Source: Actinoplanes ianthinogenes (lineage in GTDB: Bacteria > Actinomycetota > Actinomycetes > Mycobacteriales > Micromonosporaceae). From it: a DNA stretch of 64,000 nucleotides. Below, in pieces: positions 51,616 to 60,528 of this stretch (positions are counted from its first letter, which is position 1; each line of letters opens with the position of its first letter). The translations under genes and the position numbers were made by a program. The stretch covers positions 5,624,001-5,688,000 of the forward strand of contig NZ_AP023356.1 of assembly GCF_018324205.1 (NCBI RefSeq), read 5' to 3'. The notes below the pieces were generated by a model. The model was given only the letters and a program-made list of their open reading frames with translations, made no database searches and was not told the origin of the DNA.

Positions 51616-52584
51616 TCAACCGGATGCGCTGATGGCGGGGCGGATGACGCAGCGGAAGCCGATGTGGCCGGTCGACGTGTCCACCGCCTCGGCCTGGCGG
51701 GCCGCCGGCCGGTAGCGCAGGCAGTAGTTGGGCGCGCACAGGTGCGAGCCGCCCTTGATGACCCGGCGCGGGATCGCCTCGGCCAGGACCGGAGCGCTGA
51801 CCTGAGGATTGCGGGGCACACAGCAGGGGTGCCCGGCCTCATCGGGGTGGCTCGGGGCGAAGTAGTCACTGGTCCACTCCCAGACGTTGCCGGCCATGTC
51901 GTGAAGGCCGTAACCATTGGCCGGGAACGCACCCACCGGGGAGGTGCCGGCGTAGCGGTCCAGGAGCAGATTCTGCCAAGGGAACTCCCCTTGCCAGGTG
52001 TTGGCCAGCATCCTGCCCTTGGGGGCGAAGTCGTCCCCCCAGCAGAACACCTTGCCCTCCAGGCCACCCCGCGCGGCGTACTCCCACTCGGCTTCGCTGG
52101 GCAGGGTCTTGCCCGCCCAAGCCGCGTACGCGACCGCGTCGGCATAGGCCACCTGGACGACCGGGTGCCGGTCACGCCCGTGCAGGGTCGACCCCGGGCC
52201 CTCCGGGTGCCGCCAGTCGGCCCCGGGCACCCACGCCCACCAGGTCCGCCAGTCACCCAGGTCGACAGGTCCGCTGGTCGCCCGGAAGACCAGCGCGCCG
52301 GGGACCAGCAATGCGGGATCGGCGCCGGGGTAGTCGGCCGGGTCCGGTGCCAGCTCGGCGGCGGTCCGATGGCCGGTGGCCTTGACGAAGCGGCGGAACG
52401 CGGAGTTGGTCACCGGATGGGTGTCCATCCAGAACCCGTCGACGGCCACCCGGTGGACCGGCCGCTCCTCCGGGTAGAAGTCCTCGGAGCCCATCAGGAA
52501 GTCGCCCCCGCGCACCCAGACCATGTGCTTGCCCGGTGCCGGGCCGGGCGGGTGGGGTCGATGAACAGCCTCGGTCGAGCCCAC
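51616..52584 (-). CDS. formylglycine-generating enzyme (sulfatase maturase)
   Basis: This 322-residue protein of the FGE/SUMF1 family oxidises the cysteine of sulfatase CxPxR motifs to formylglycine. Typical elements are FLMGSEDFYPEERPVHRV, LPSEAEWEYAARGG, GNVWEWTSDYF and the active-site cysteines in GGSHLCAPNYCLRYRP (near residues 280 and 285). GTG at 52584 follows AGGAGAG. It lies downstream of a type I sulfatase and an antiporter on the same strand, so substrate and maturase are encoded together. It is probably outside the peptide cluster. Confidence 0.95.
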   Translation of the reverse strand: MGSTEAVHRPHPPGPAPGKHMVWVRGGDFLMGSEDFYPEERPVHRVAVDGFWMDTHPVTNSAFRRFVKATGHRTAAELAPDPADYPGADPALLVPGALVFRATSGPVDLGDWRTWWAWVPGADWRHPEGPGSTLHGRDRHPVVQVAYADAVAYAAWAGKTLPSEAEWEYAARGGLEGKVFCWGDDFAPKGRMLANTWQGEFPWQNLLLDRYAGTSPVGAFPANGYGLHDMAGNVWEWTSDYFAPSHPDEAGHPCCVPRNPQVSAPVLAEAIPRRVIKGGSHLCAPNYCLRYRPAARQAEAVDTSTGHIGFRCVIRPAISASG

Positions 52585-52753
52585 CAGGCTCTCCTCTCAC
52601 CCGTCCGGCGGCACCGGCGCAGACCATATCGACCCACCCGGAGCTGCCACCTCCCCCTCACCGGGTGACCCGGAGCTCGGCCTCATCCCTGCGACGTCGT
52701 CCGTGACCAGGCGGCCGGCGGTCGCCGAAGGCCTCTGCGGAACGAAGCTGCCC

Positions 52754-53971
52754 CTACCGCACCTCTTCCGGTGTCGAGCGGGGTTCCGGGGTGGCGGCGT
52801 TTCCGTACCGGGTGGCCAGCGGCTTCGCGGTGAGACCGTGCACGACGACGCTGATGAGCACGGTCAGACCGATGACGGTGACCGCCGGGTCGGCGCCGTC
52901 CCCGAGCTCTTCGAGACTGAGCAGGGCGAAGACCAGTGAGGCGAGGCCGCGTGGGCCGAACCAGCCGATGAACAGCACCGTCTTGCGATCGAAACCGGCG
53001 CCGATGCAGGCCAGCGCGACCGGCACCATGCGTACCAGCGTCAGGCTCAGGACGGCGTACAGCACGGTGACGGGGCCGGCCGACGCGATGACGATCGGGA
53101 TGGCGATCGCACCGAACACCAGCCAGACGAGCAGCGACACCAGGCCGCCGGCCTGCTCCAGGAACACCAGCTCGGCGGGTCCCCGCGGCCCGGCCAGGGC
53201 TCCGAAGGCCAGCCCGGCGCAGAAGGCCGCGATGAAACCGTTGCCGTGCACGGCCACCGCGGCGAGGTAGGCGACCAGCGCCAGGGCGAGCACGGCGATG
53301 CCGGCGAAGTCCTCGGCGGCCCACCCACGACGTCGCGCCCACCGCAGCAACCATCCCCCCAAGCCTCCGGCGACGGCACCGACGCCGAGGCCGATGCCCA
53401 GTTCAGCGAGCGCGTGCTGAGGGCTCGGCGCGCCCTTGACCGCCTCGGCCGAGGCGGCGCCGGCCAGCGCCAGCATCACCACGGGTGTGACGATGCCGTC
53501 GTTCAGGCCGCTCTCGACGGTGATCAGCTCGCGCACTCGCCGGGGCACGATCGGGTTGGCGACGACCGGGAGCCCGAGAGCGGCGTCGGTCGGGGCGAGG
53601 GCGGCGCCGATCAGCAGGGCGAGCCAGAGGCCGAGGCCGGGAAAGAACCAGTAGGCCAGCGCCCATCCGGCGAGGACGGTCAGGGGCAGCCCGACGGCGA
53701 GCAGCCGCAGGTACCGGCCCAGGTCCCGGCGTACCTGACTGAACGGCACCCCGGCGGCGTCCGAGAACAGCACCAGGACCAGGGTGATCTCGACCAGGGG
53801 CTTCGCGTACCCGGGAGCGGACGACGCGTCGACGAGGCCGCCGGCCGCCATCAATCCGCCGATCGCCACGAAGACGATCGGCGCGGTCAAGTCGGCGCGC
53901 TGGAGCCGGCCGGACACGACGCCCCAGCCGAAGATCGCCGCGGCGATGATCAGAATCGTCGTGGAATGCAT
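52754..53971 (-). CDS. CPA1-type Na+/H+ antiporter
   Basis: This 405-residue membrane protein has the CPA1 motifs GAALAPTDAALG and ESGLNDGIVTPVVM in consecutive helices, which carry the transport acidic residues. It exchanges monovalent cations for protons. It is different in family from the antiporter at 40933-42219. It is 15 bases downstream of the sulfatase, so probably cotranscribed; the link between sulfate-ester cleavage, which releases acid, and cation/proton exchange is only suggestive. Confidence 0.93.
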   Translation of the reverse strand: MHSTTILIIAAAIFGWGVVSGRLQRADLTAPIVFVAIGGLMAAGGLVDASSAPGYAKPLVEITLVLVLFSDAAGVPFSQVRRDLGRYLRLLAVGLPLTVLAGWALAYWFFPGLGLWLALLIGAALAPTDAALGLPVVANPIVPRRVRELITVESGLNDGIVTPVVMLALAGAASAEAVKGAPSPQHALAELGIGLGVGAVAGGLGGWLLRWARRRGWAAEDFAGIAVLALALVAYLAAVAVHGNGFIAAFCAGLAFGALAGPRGPAELVFLEQAGGLVSLLVWLVFGAIAIPIVIASAGPVTVLYAVLSLTLVRMVPVALACIGAGFDRKTVLFIGWFGPRGLASLVFALLSLEELGDGADPAVTVIGLTVLISVVVHGLTAKPLATRYGNAATPEPRSTPEEVR

Positions 53972-53986
53972 GGGCGTCGCCGGCCG

Positions 53987-56347
53987 CTATTGGCGGGCCA
54001 TGATGAGGTGGAAGCGTTGCTCCGGCGTGATCAGGTGGCTGTGGTTGTCCTTGTCGACGTCGAGGCGGACCCACTGGACGGTGCCGGGGTAACCGGCTCG
54101 TCCCGCGTACTCGTCGGTGACCGGGGAGCCGGTGTCGGTCCCGATGTCCAGGCCCTCGTCACCGGAGAACACGATCGGGGTCGTGCGTTCCAGCCGCCCG
54201 CTGCCGACCTGCGATCCGTCCACGAAGAGCGAGAGATCGGCCGCCGCCCCCAGCGCGCCACCCGCGTAGGTGAACTCGAGACGTACCTGATGCGTGCCGG
54301 TCGCGATCGCGGCGTCACCTCGTACGTGGGTGAAGGAGATGCCGAGCAGGTTGTAGCAGTAGACCGGTCTGCCGTCGAGCAGGTACAGGGCCCATCCGCC
54401 GAATCGCCCGCCCTGCGTGACGAGCACGCCGCTCGGCGCGCCGTCGGGGACCTCGATCTCCGCCGTGATCGCGTGGCTCACGTTCTTGACGTTGAGGACC
54501 GAGCTCTCACTCAGCCGGTCCGTACCCCCGTAGAGCAGCTGCGCCTCGCCCTGGACGAGCTCCGGACGACCGGCGAGGGCGGCGACGAACCGTTCGAGGA
54601 GCCGGTCGTCGAGCGGGAAGACGTTGTACTTCGTCGCCTCGATCATGAACAGCTGCTGGAGCCGCCGGAGCTGATCGGGATGCTCCTTGGCGACGTCGTG
54701 GGCCTGTGTCCAGTCGGTCGACGTGTCGTAGAGCTCCCACACGTCGTCGTCGAAGGACGGCACCGGAACGTGCAGCCAGGGAGTCCGGTGCTTGGTGACC
54801 GCGGTCCAGCCGTTGTGGTAGATGCCGCGGTTGCACAGCATCTCGAAGTACTGGGTCTGCCGTGCCTCGGCGGCGCCGGCCTGATCGAAGCAGTACCGCA
54901 TGCTGACGCCGTGCATCGGCTCCTGGATGATGCCGTTCACGGAGTCGGGCGCGGGCAGACCGGCGACGTCGAGCACGGTGGCCGCGATGTCGATGACGTG
55001 GTGGAACTGGTGCCGCAACTCACCGCGGGCCTCGAAACCGTTCGGCCAGTGCACGACGGTGCCGTTGCGCGTGCCGCCGAAGTGCGAGGCCACCTGCTTG
55101 GTCCACTGGTAGGGCGTCGACATCGCGTGCGCCCAGCCGACCGCGTAGTGGTTGTAGGCCTCGGGCCCGCCGAAGTCGTCGATGTGCTCGAGCATGTAGT
55201 CGGCGCTCTCGAGGTCGGCGACGCCGTTGAAGTAGAACATCTCGTTGAGAGTGCCGTTGATCGTGCCCTCGGCGCTCGCGCCGTTGTCACCGATGATGTA
55301 GAAGACGAGCGTGTCGTCGAGCACCCCGAGATTCTCGATGGCGTCGAGGAGCCGGCCGATGTGATGGTCGGTGTGCTCCAGGAAACCCGCGTAAACCTCC
55401 ATCTGGCGCCGGAGCACGGGCTTGAGCTCCTCCGGCATGTCGTCCCAGGCCGGGACCGCTTCCGGACGCTCGGTGAGAGCACAGTCGGGCGGGATCACCC
55501 CGAGCTCCTTCTGCCGCGCGAAGGTACGCTCGCGCAACGCGTCCCACCCGTCGTCGAACCGGCCCCGGTACTTGTCGGCCCACTGTTTGGGCACGTGGTG
55601 CGGCGCGTGTGTGGCGCCGGGCGCGTAGTACATGAAGAACGGCTTGTCGGGCATGAGCGACTTCTGCTGGCGCACCCACCCGATCGCCTTGTCGGTCATG
55701 TCCTCGGTGAAGTGGTAGCCCTCTTCCGGTGTCCGGCCGGGCTCGATGAACTTGGTGCCCTCACACAGCGCCGGATACCACTGGTTCGTCTCACCGGCGA
55801 GGAACCCGTAGAAGTACTCGAAGCCGCCGCCCTTGGCAGGCCACGAGTCGTACGGCCCCATCGGATTGCTCTGCCACATCGGCACCTCATGACACTTGCC
55901 GAACTGCGCGGTGCTGAAGCCGTTGAGCGTCAAGATCTCGGCGAGGGGCGCGGTCGCCTTCGGGCGCATCGACGTGTACCCCGGCGACGACGTGGCCATG
56001 TCGGGGATGCCGCCCATGCCGGCGGCGTGATGGTTGCGGCCGGTCAGCAACGCCTGACGGGTCGGCGCACACAGCGCCGTCGTGTGGAAACGCGTCAACT
56101 TCAGCCCGTTGTCCGCCAGCCGCTCGGCCACGGGCGTCGCGCACGGCCCGCCGAACGCCGACGACGCGCCGAATCCGACGTCGTCGAGCAGAACGACGAG
56201 CACGTTGGGCGCACCCGCCGGCGGCCGGAGCGGCTCGATCGGCGCGAACCGGGTGTCCGGGTCCTTCGCGTCGAACGTCGTGAGGCCGACGTGCTGCCGG
56301 TCCGGGATCGGCAGGACCGTACGCGGAACAGAAGCATCGCTGGTCAT
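53987..56347 (-). CDS. type I arylsulfatase
   Basis: The 786-residue sulfatase has its formylglycine site as Cys93 in ALCAPTRQALLTGR (CxPxR). Metal-binding residues appear in NVLVVLLDDVGFG and in YIIGDNGASAEG. About 150 C-terminal residues form a beta-rich domain (VDGSQVGSGRLER). I see no signal peptide, so it is probably cytoplasmic. The FGE at 51616-52584 would activate it. Length fits the large arylsulfatase A-like group of actinobacteria. The substrate is unknown. Confidence 0.95.
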   Translation of the reverse strand: MTSDASVPRTVLPIPDRQHVGLTTFDAKDPDTRFAPIEPLRPPAGAPNVLVVLLDDVGFGASSAFGGPCATPVAERLADNGLKLTRFHTTALCAPTRQALLTGRNHHAAGMGGIPDMATSSPGYTSMRPKATAPLAEILTLNGFSTAQFGKCHEVPMWQSNPMGPYDSWPAKGGGFEYFYGFLAGETNQWYPALCEGTKFIEPGRTPEEGYHFTEDMTDKAIGWVRQQKSLMPDKPFFMYYAPGATHAPHHVPKQWADKYRGRFDDGWDALRERTFARQKELGVIPPDCALTERPEAVPAWDDMPEELKPVLRRQMEVYAGFLEHTDHHIGRLLDAIENLGVLDDTLVFYIIGDNGASAEGTINGTLNEMFYFNGVADLESADYMLEHIDDFGGPEAYNHYAVGWAHAMSTPYQWTKQVASHFGGTRNGTVVHWPNGFEARGELRHQFHHVIDIAATVLDVAGLPAPDSVNGIIQEPMHGVSMRYCFDQAGAAEARQTQYFEMLCNRGIYHNGWTAVTKHRTPWLHVPVPSFDDDVWELYDTSTDWTQAHDVAKEHPDQLRRLQQLFMIEATKYNVFPLDDRLLERFVAALAGRPELVQGEAQLLYGGTDRLSESSVLNVKNVSHAITAEIEVPDGAPSGVLVTQGGRFGGWALYLLDGRPVYCYNLLGISFTHVRGDAAIATGTHQVRLEFTYAGGALGAAADLSLFVDGSQVGSGRLERTTPIVFSGDEGLDIGTDTGSPVTDEYAGRAGYPGTVQWVRLDVDKDNHSHLITPEQRFHLIMARQ

Positions 56348-56577
56348 AGCGCCGCATTGTGGTGTCGCGGCTCGTCGGCGGCATCACCCCGGCTGAATGA
56401 GAACCAGCCGCCGACCCGCCGGGCACTGGAGGATGGATCCCGGATCAAACATAGTCGCACATTAGTCGCCGCATATTGACTCATTCGATCAGAGCGGCGT
56501 AACTTCCGAAACATCAACGACTCGACGGATGTCGATGTCAGCCAGCTCCGTCCGCCACCGATAGGAGCACCTTCAGC

Positions 56578-58398
56578 ATGTCCAGAAAACGCTCTCTCGT
56601 CCTCGCGGTGATGATCCTGATCGCCGGCCTGATCGGGGCGCCGAGCCCGGCCCACGCCGCCGGCACCCTGCCGTGCGACATCTACGCCTCGAACGGGACC
56701 GCCTGCGTCGCCGCGCACAGCACCACCCGTGCCCTGTTCGGTGCGTACAGCGGCCGGCTCTACCAGGTGACCCGGGCCTCCGACGGCGCCGCCCACGACG
56801 TCGGCACGCTGGCCGCCGGCGGGTACGCCGACGCCGGTGCCCAGGACGCCTTCTGCAACGGCAGCACCTGCCGGATCACCAAGATCTACGACCAGACCAG
56901 CCGGCACAACGACCTCTCCGTGGCCCCCGACGGCGGGGCCGGCAGCGGCGACCGCGGAGCGGGCGCCGGTGTGATCGCGGTGACCGCCGGCGGGCACAAG
57001 GTGTACGGCATCTGGGGCACCCCGGGCGTCGGCTACCGCTACACCGGCGTCGCGTCCGGCGTCGCCGTCAACGGGCAGCCCGAGGGCGTCTACATGGTCG
57101 CCAGCGGCACCCACGTCGGCTCCGACTGCTGCTTCGACTACGGCAACGCCGAGTCCACCCCGTACGACACCGGCAACGGGCACATGGACGCCGTCAGCAT
57201 CGCCACCACCTGCTACTTCGCGCCGTGCCAGGGTTCCGGCCCGTGGATCGAGGCGGACCTGGAGAACGGGATGTTCCAGGGCGGGAACGGCTCCAACCCG
57301 AACCCGGGCAACAACTCGGCCTTCGTCACCGCGGTGCTGAAGAACAACGGCCAGACCACGTACGCGCTCAAGGGCGGCAACTCCCAGTCCGGCGGCCTGA
57401 CCACCTGGTACAACGGCTCGCTGCCCACCGACAAGCCGGGCTACAAGCCGATGCACCAGGAGGGCGGCATCATCCTGGCGATCGGCGGCGACAACTCGAA
57501 CCGCAACCGGGGCACCTGGTTCGAGGGTGCGATGACCTACGGCTACCCGACCGACGCGGCCGAGAACGCCGTGCAGGCCAACGTGGTCAGCGTCGGTTAC
57601 GCCGGCCGGACCGACGTCCCGAACGGCCCGCAGGGGACGGTCACCGGGCCGGGCGGCAAGTGCGTGGACGTGGCGGCCGACGACACCGGCAAGAACGGCG
57701 CCGCCGTCCAGCTGTGGGACTGTCAGGTGTACGCCGAGGACCAGCATCTGACGCACTTCGCGGACAGCTCGTTGCGTACCCTGAACCGCTGCCTCGACGC
57801 GACCGGCAACGGCACCGCCAACGGCACGCTCATCCAGCTGTGGGACTGCAACGGCGGCGGCGCCCAGAAGTGGGTGCAGCAGGCCGACGGCTCGCTGCGC
57901 AACCCGCAGTCCGGCCGCTGCCTCGACTCGCCGAACGGCAACACCGGCAACGGCACCCGGTTGCAGCTGTGGGACTGCAACGGCGCGGCCGCGCAGAAGT
58001 TCGCGGTGAACGCCGGTGGCCCGGCCGGCACGCCGGGCGGCAAGTGCGTCGACGTCGGCGGGGACGACAACGGCGGCAACGGCACGGCCGTGCAGATCTG
58101 GGACTGCCAGTCGTACGCGGTCGACCAGCACTGGTTCCACCAGTCGAACGGCGCGCTGCGCACGCTCGGCCGCTGCCTCGACATCATCGGCAACGGCACC
58201 GCCAACGGCACCCAGGTCGAACTCTGGGACTGCAACGGCGTCGGCGGTCAGGTCTGGCAGCAGCAGGCCGACGGCTCGCTGCGCAACCCGCAGTCCGGCC
58301 GCTGCCTGGACGCGCCCAGCGGGGCCACGGCCAACGGCACCCGGCTGCAGATCTGGGACTGCAACGGCAGCGCGGCGCAGAAGTTCCCGCTGATCTGA
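56578..58398 (+). CDS. secreted alpha-L-arabinofuranosidase (GH54-like) with two ricin-type lectin domains
   Basis: A 606-residue protein. Residues 1-27 are a signal peptide ending in PAHA. The next 320 residues match the arabinofuranosidase B catalytic domain: PCDIYASNGTACVAAHSTTR, ITKIYDQTSRHNDL, and a Cys-rich GSDCCFDYGN segment. After residue 355 come two nearly identical beta-trefoil lectin domains of the CBM13 type, each with repeated CLD and QLWDCNG motifs. It degrades arabinose-containing plant polysaccharide outside the cell. The ATG has GGAG about 14 bases upstream. It is a housekeeping catabolic gene, not part of the peptide cluster. Confidence 0.93.
   Translation: MSRKRSLVLAVMILIAGLIGAPSPAHAAGTLPCDIYASNGTACVAAHSTTRALFGAYSGRLYQVTRASDGAAHDVGTLAAGGYADAGAQDAFCNGSTCRITKIYDQTSRHNDLSVAPDGGAGSGDRGAGAGVIAVTAGGHKVYGIWGTPGVGYRYTGVASGVAVNGQPEGVYMVASGTHVGSDCCFDYGNAESTPYDTGNGHMDAVSIATTCYFAPCQGSGPWIEADLENGMFQGGNGSNPNPGNNSAFVTAVLKNNGQTTYALKGGNSQSGGLTTWYNGSLPTDKPGYKPMHQEGGIILAIGGDNSNRNRGTWFEGAMTYGYPTDAAENAVQANVVSVGYAGRTDVPNGPQGTVTGPGGKCVDVAADDTGKNGAAVQLWDCQVYAEDQHLTHFADSSLRTLNRCLDATGNGTANGTLIQLWDCNGGGAQKWVQQADGSLRNPQSGRCLDSPNGNTGNGTRLQLWDCNGAAAQKFAVNAGGPAGTPGGKCVDVGGDDNGGNGTAVQIWDCQSYAVDQHWFHQSNGALRTLGRCLDIIGNGTANGTQVELWDCNGVGGQVWQQQADGSLRNPQSGRCLDAPSGATANGTRLQIWDCNGSAAQKFPLI
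57640..58398 (+). repeat. tandem duplication of the ricin-type lectin domain
   Basis: The segments about 57640-58014 and 58016-58398 encode the same lectin domain twice with high similarity at base level (for example GGCAAGTGCGT and CTGCGCAACCCGCAGTCCGG recur in both). Each has three sub-repeats. This looks like a recent internal duplication. Confidence 0.8.
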
Positions 58399-58405
58399 CC
58401 GGCGG

Positions 58406-58438
58406 ACGGCGGGGCCACCTCGGTGACCCCGCCGTTTT
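58406..58438 (+). terminator. rho-independent-type hairpin
   Basis: ACGGCGGGGCCACC pairs with GGTGACCCCGCCGT across a 2-base loop with one mismatch and is followed by TTTTC. It starts 8 bases after the arabinofuranosidase stop and probably ends that transcript. Confidence 0.85.
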
Positions 58439-58788
58439 CGTCGACTCCCGGCAACCCAGGAGTCGCAGACCGCCTCGTTGCGGCGGGCGAGCACCGCGGC
58501 CGCCGACCGGGCCGCAGCGGCTGCGCGCGCACATCCGGGGGCAGGGCCAGGCCATGGAGCTCCTGACGCGCGAGACCGACCACGAGGGCGTCGAGGAATG
58601 GCTGATCCAGCTCTGGCCGCAGGCTTACGACATTCAAGACATTTTTGTACGGCTGTGCAAAGTCCCGTGCCTCGACGCGATGTCCGCTCGTGGTCACGGC
58701 CGCGAGGCACCTCCGGGCTGAATCCCGGTGCCAGGAGAGCACGGCGCCGGGCTCACCGCGTACCGGAAATCGGTCTTGATCTTGTCGG
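58439..58788. other. intergenic region with possible gene fragment
   Basis: About 350 bases lie between the terminator and the stop of the hydrolase gene. On the plus strand 58520-58660 can be read as LRAHIRGQGQAMELL then TRETDHEGVEEWLIQLWPQA, with the G/C third-position bias of real genes, but without a clear start or domain. After 58630 the composition becomes AT-richer. I regard it as a possible relic. Confidence 0.3.
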
Positions 58789-59592
58789 TCAGATCATCGT
58801 GAGGATGCGGGCGGCGACGTGCTCGGCTCCGGCGCCGAGCAGGATGGTGTAGTGGTTGACGTCGGGGACCGGTTCGGCGTCGACGCCGGTGAGCTGCTCG
58901 GCGCGGTACAGGCCGGTCTCCTCGTCCATCAGCCCGCGCGGCGCCCAGAGCAGCGGGAACGGCGCCGGCGGCGGGTTGCGCAGCATGTCGGCCGCGTCCC
59001 CGCGGATCGCCTCCAGGTTGCACGTCGAGCCGCTGCCGGTGAAGTCGCGCAGGATGTAGGCCTCCAGGTCCGGGCACCAGTACCGGCCGAGCGCCGGGTT
59101 CTGCCGGAAGTAGTCGAGATACTCCTCGGCCGACGCGAAGGTCATCGACAGCCGGCGCATCGCCGGGCCGATCACCGCCTCCAGGGCCACGTCCACGTCG
59201 ATGCCGGCCGGCACGCCCAGCGAGATGCCGCCGTCCACCATCAGCACCGGCCCGACCCGGTCCGGATGCCTCGCCGCGGTGGCCGCCACCACGAACCCGC
59301 CCATCGAGTGCCCGGCCAGCGGCGCCTTCTCGACACCGAAGTGGGTGGCGACAGCGATCAGGTCGTCGGCGTGTGTGCTCATCCCATATGGTCCCGGCAA
59401 ACCGGCGGAAAACGCCCGCCCACGCAGATCCGGTGCGACCAGGTGCACCTTGCCGGCCAGCTCCCGGGCGACCGCGGCCCAGGAGAGCGCGTTCGCCGTG
59501 ATGCCGTGCGCGGCGATCACCACCGGCCCGTCGGCCGGCCAGCTCAGCACGCGCAGGGAGCCGCCGGCCACCGCTACGTCGATCTCCTCCAT
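58789..59592 (-). CDS. alpha/beta hydrolase
   Basis: This 267-residue alpha/beta-fold hydrolase has the oxyanion segment AAHGITANALSW, nucleophile Ser in GHSMGGF near residue 96 and a C-terminal His in DVNHYTI. The fold covers esterases, lactonases and C-C hydrolases. The adjacent upstream 3-hydroxybutyrate-dehydrogenase gene, 16 bases away, suggests a catabolic role such as hydrolysis of a hydroxy-acid ester or polyhydroxybutyrate oligomer. The exact substrate cannot be read from sequence. Confidence 0.88.
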   Translation of the reverse strand: MEEIDVAVAGGSLRVLSWPADGPVVIAAHGITANALSWAAVARELAGKVHLVAPDLRGRAFSAGLPGPYGMSTHADDLIAVATHFGVEKAPLAGHSMGGFVVAATAARHPDRVGPVLMVDGGISLGVPAGIDVDVALEAVIGPAMRRLSMTFASAEEYLDYFRQNPALGRYWCPDLEAYILRDFTGSGSTCNLEAIRGDAADMLRNPPPAPFPLLWAPRGLMDEETGLYRAEQLTGVDAEPVPDVNHYTILLGAGAEHVAARILTMI

Positions 59593-59608
59593 CGAACAAC
59601 CTCCCCGG

Positions 59609-60376
59609 TCAGTGCGCGGTCCAGCCGCCGTCGATCATGATCGACGAGCCGGTGATGAACGAGGCCGGGGGGCTGCACAGATAGGCGACGGTCTCGGCCA
59701 CCTGCTCCGGCTCGATCAGCTGTTTGATCGCCGCCCGCTTCAGCATGATCTTCTCGACGACGTCGGACTCGGCGATGCCGTTCACCGCGGCCTGGTCGGC
59801 GATCTGCTTGTCGACCAGCGGGGTCCGGACGAACGCCGGGTTCACGCAGTTCGCGGTCACCCCGTGCGCGGCGCCCTCCAGCGCGGTGACCTTGGAGAGG
59901 CCCTCCAGTCCGTGCTTGGCGGTCACGTAGGCGGCCTTGTACGGCGAGGCCACCACCCCGTGCACCGAGGAGATGTTGACGATCCGGCCCCAGCCGCGGT
60001 CGTACATGTGCGGCAGCACCAGCCGGGTCAGCCGGAACGGCGCCTCCACCATCACCCGCTGGATCAGCGCGAACTTGTCCGGCGGGAACTCCGGCAGCGG
60101 CGCCACCACCTGCAGGCCGGCGTTGTTGACCAGCACGTCGACCGTCGCCGGGAGCGCGTCGACCGCGTCCAGGTCGGACAGGTCGACGCCGATCGCCCGC
60201 CCGCCGATCTCCGCGGCCACCTCTTTCGCCGTGCGCTCGTCGATGTCCACCACCAGCACCTCGGCGCCGGCCGCGGCCAGTCGTTCGGCGCACGCGCGCC
60301 CGATGCCACTGCCGGCGCCGGTCACCAGCGCGGTGCGTCCCGTCAGGTCGAGGTCGACCACCTGTGCCGTCGTCAT
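59609..60376 (-). CDS. short-chain dehydrogenase, 3-hydroxybutyrate dehydrogenase type
   Basis: This 255-residue SDR has the coenzyme motif TGAGSGIG, catalytic Ser in NISSVHG and YVTAKHG for the Tyr/Lys pair. The stretch VNNAGLQVVAPLPEFP and the C-terminal FVRTPLVDKQIADQA are characteristic of D-3-hydroxybutyrate dehydrogenases, which oxidise 3-hydroxybutyrate to acetoacetate with NAD+. ATG at 60376 is chosen from MTTAQVV; an upstream extension is not family-like. It is divergent from the amino-acid-type importer and shares its promoter region. Confidence 0.88.
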   Translation of the reverse strand: MTTAQVVDLDLTGRTALVTGAGSGIGRACAERLAAAGAEVLVVDIDERTAKEVAAEIGGRAIGVDLSDLDAVDALPATVDVLVNNAGLQVVAPLPEFPPDKFALIQRVMVEAPFRLTRLVLPHMYDRGWGRIVNISSVHGVVASPYKAAYVTAKHGLEGLSKVTALEGAAHGVTANCVNPAFVRTPLVDKQIADQAAVNGIAESDVVEKIMLKRAAIKQLIEPEQVAETVAYLCSPPASFITGSSIMIDGGWTAH

Positions 60377-60412
60377 GGCGGTGACCGTACGGATCAGTGA
60401 CGGTGGCGAATA

Positions 60413-60429
60413 TGTGTGCGAACCACACA
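60413..60429. promoter_or_regulatory. candidate operator, inverted repeat
   Basis: TGTGTG-CGAAC-CACACA is a perfect 6-base inverted repeat with a 5-base spacer. It lies 37 bases upstream of the dehydrogenase start and 100 bases upstream of the importer start. It shares TGTG/CACA with the second palindrome at 60489-60500. Confidence 0.45.
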
Positions 60430-60488
60430 AGGGCCGGGTGACCCATGTGATCGGGGAAGGTGGCCTGGGTCACTGGCCAGCTCCTACC

Positions 60489-60500
60489 GTGTGGCCACAC
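60489..60500. promoter_or_regulatory. candidate operator, perfect 12-bp palindrome
   Basis: GTGTGGCCACAC is a perfect palindrome 28 bases before the ATG of the substrate-binding protein. It may be a repressor site for the importer operon. No regulator gene is visible nearby. Confidence 0.45.
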
Positions 60501-60528
60501 CGAAATGCTTATTAACGGAAGGCGTCCG

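Noticed and set aside
53246..56479. 1077-codon plus-strand open frame opposite sulfatase and antiporter
   Set aside because: The minus-strand sulfatase has the CxPTR site and full-length family sequence; the plus frame has no recognisable domain.
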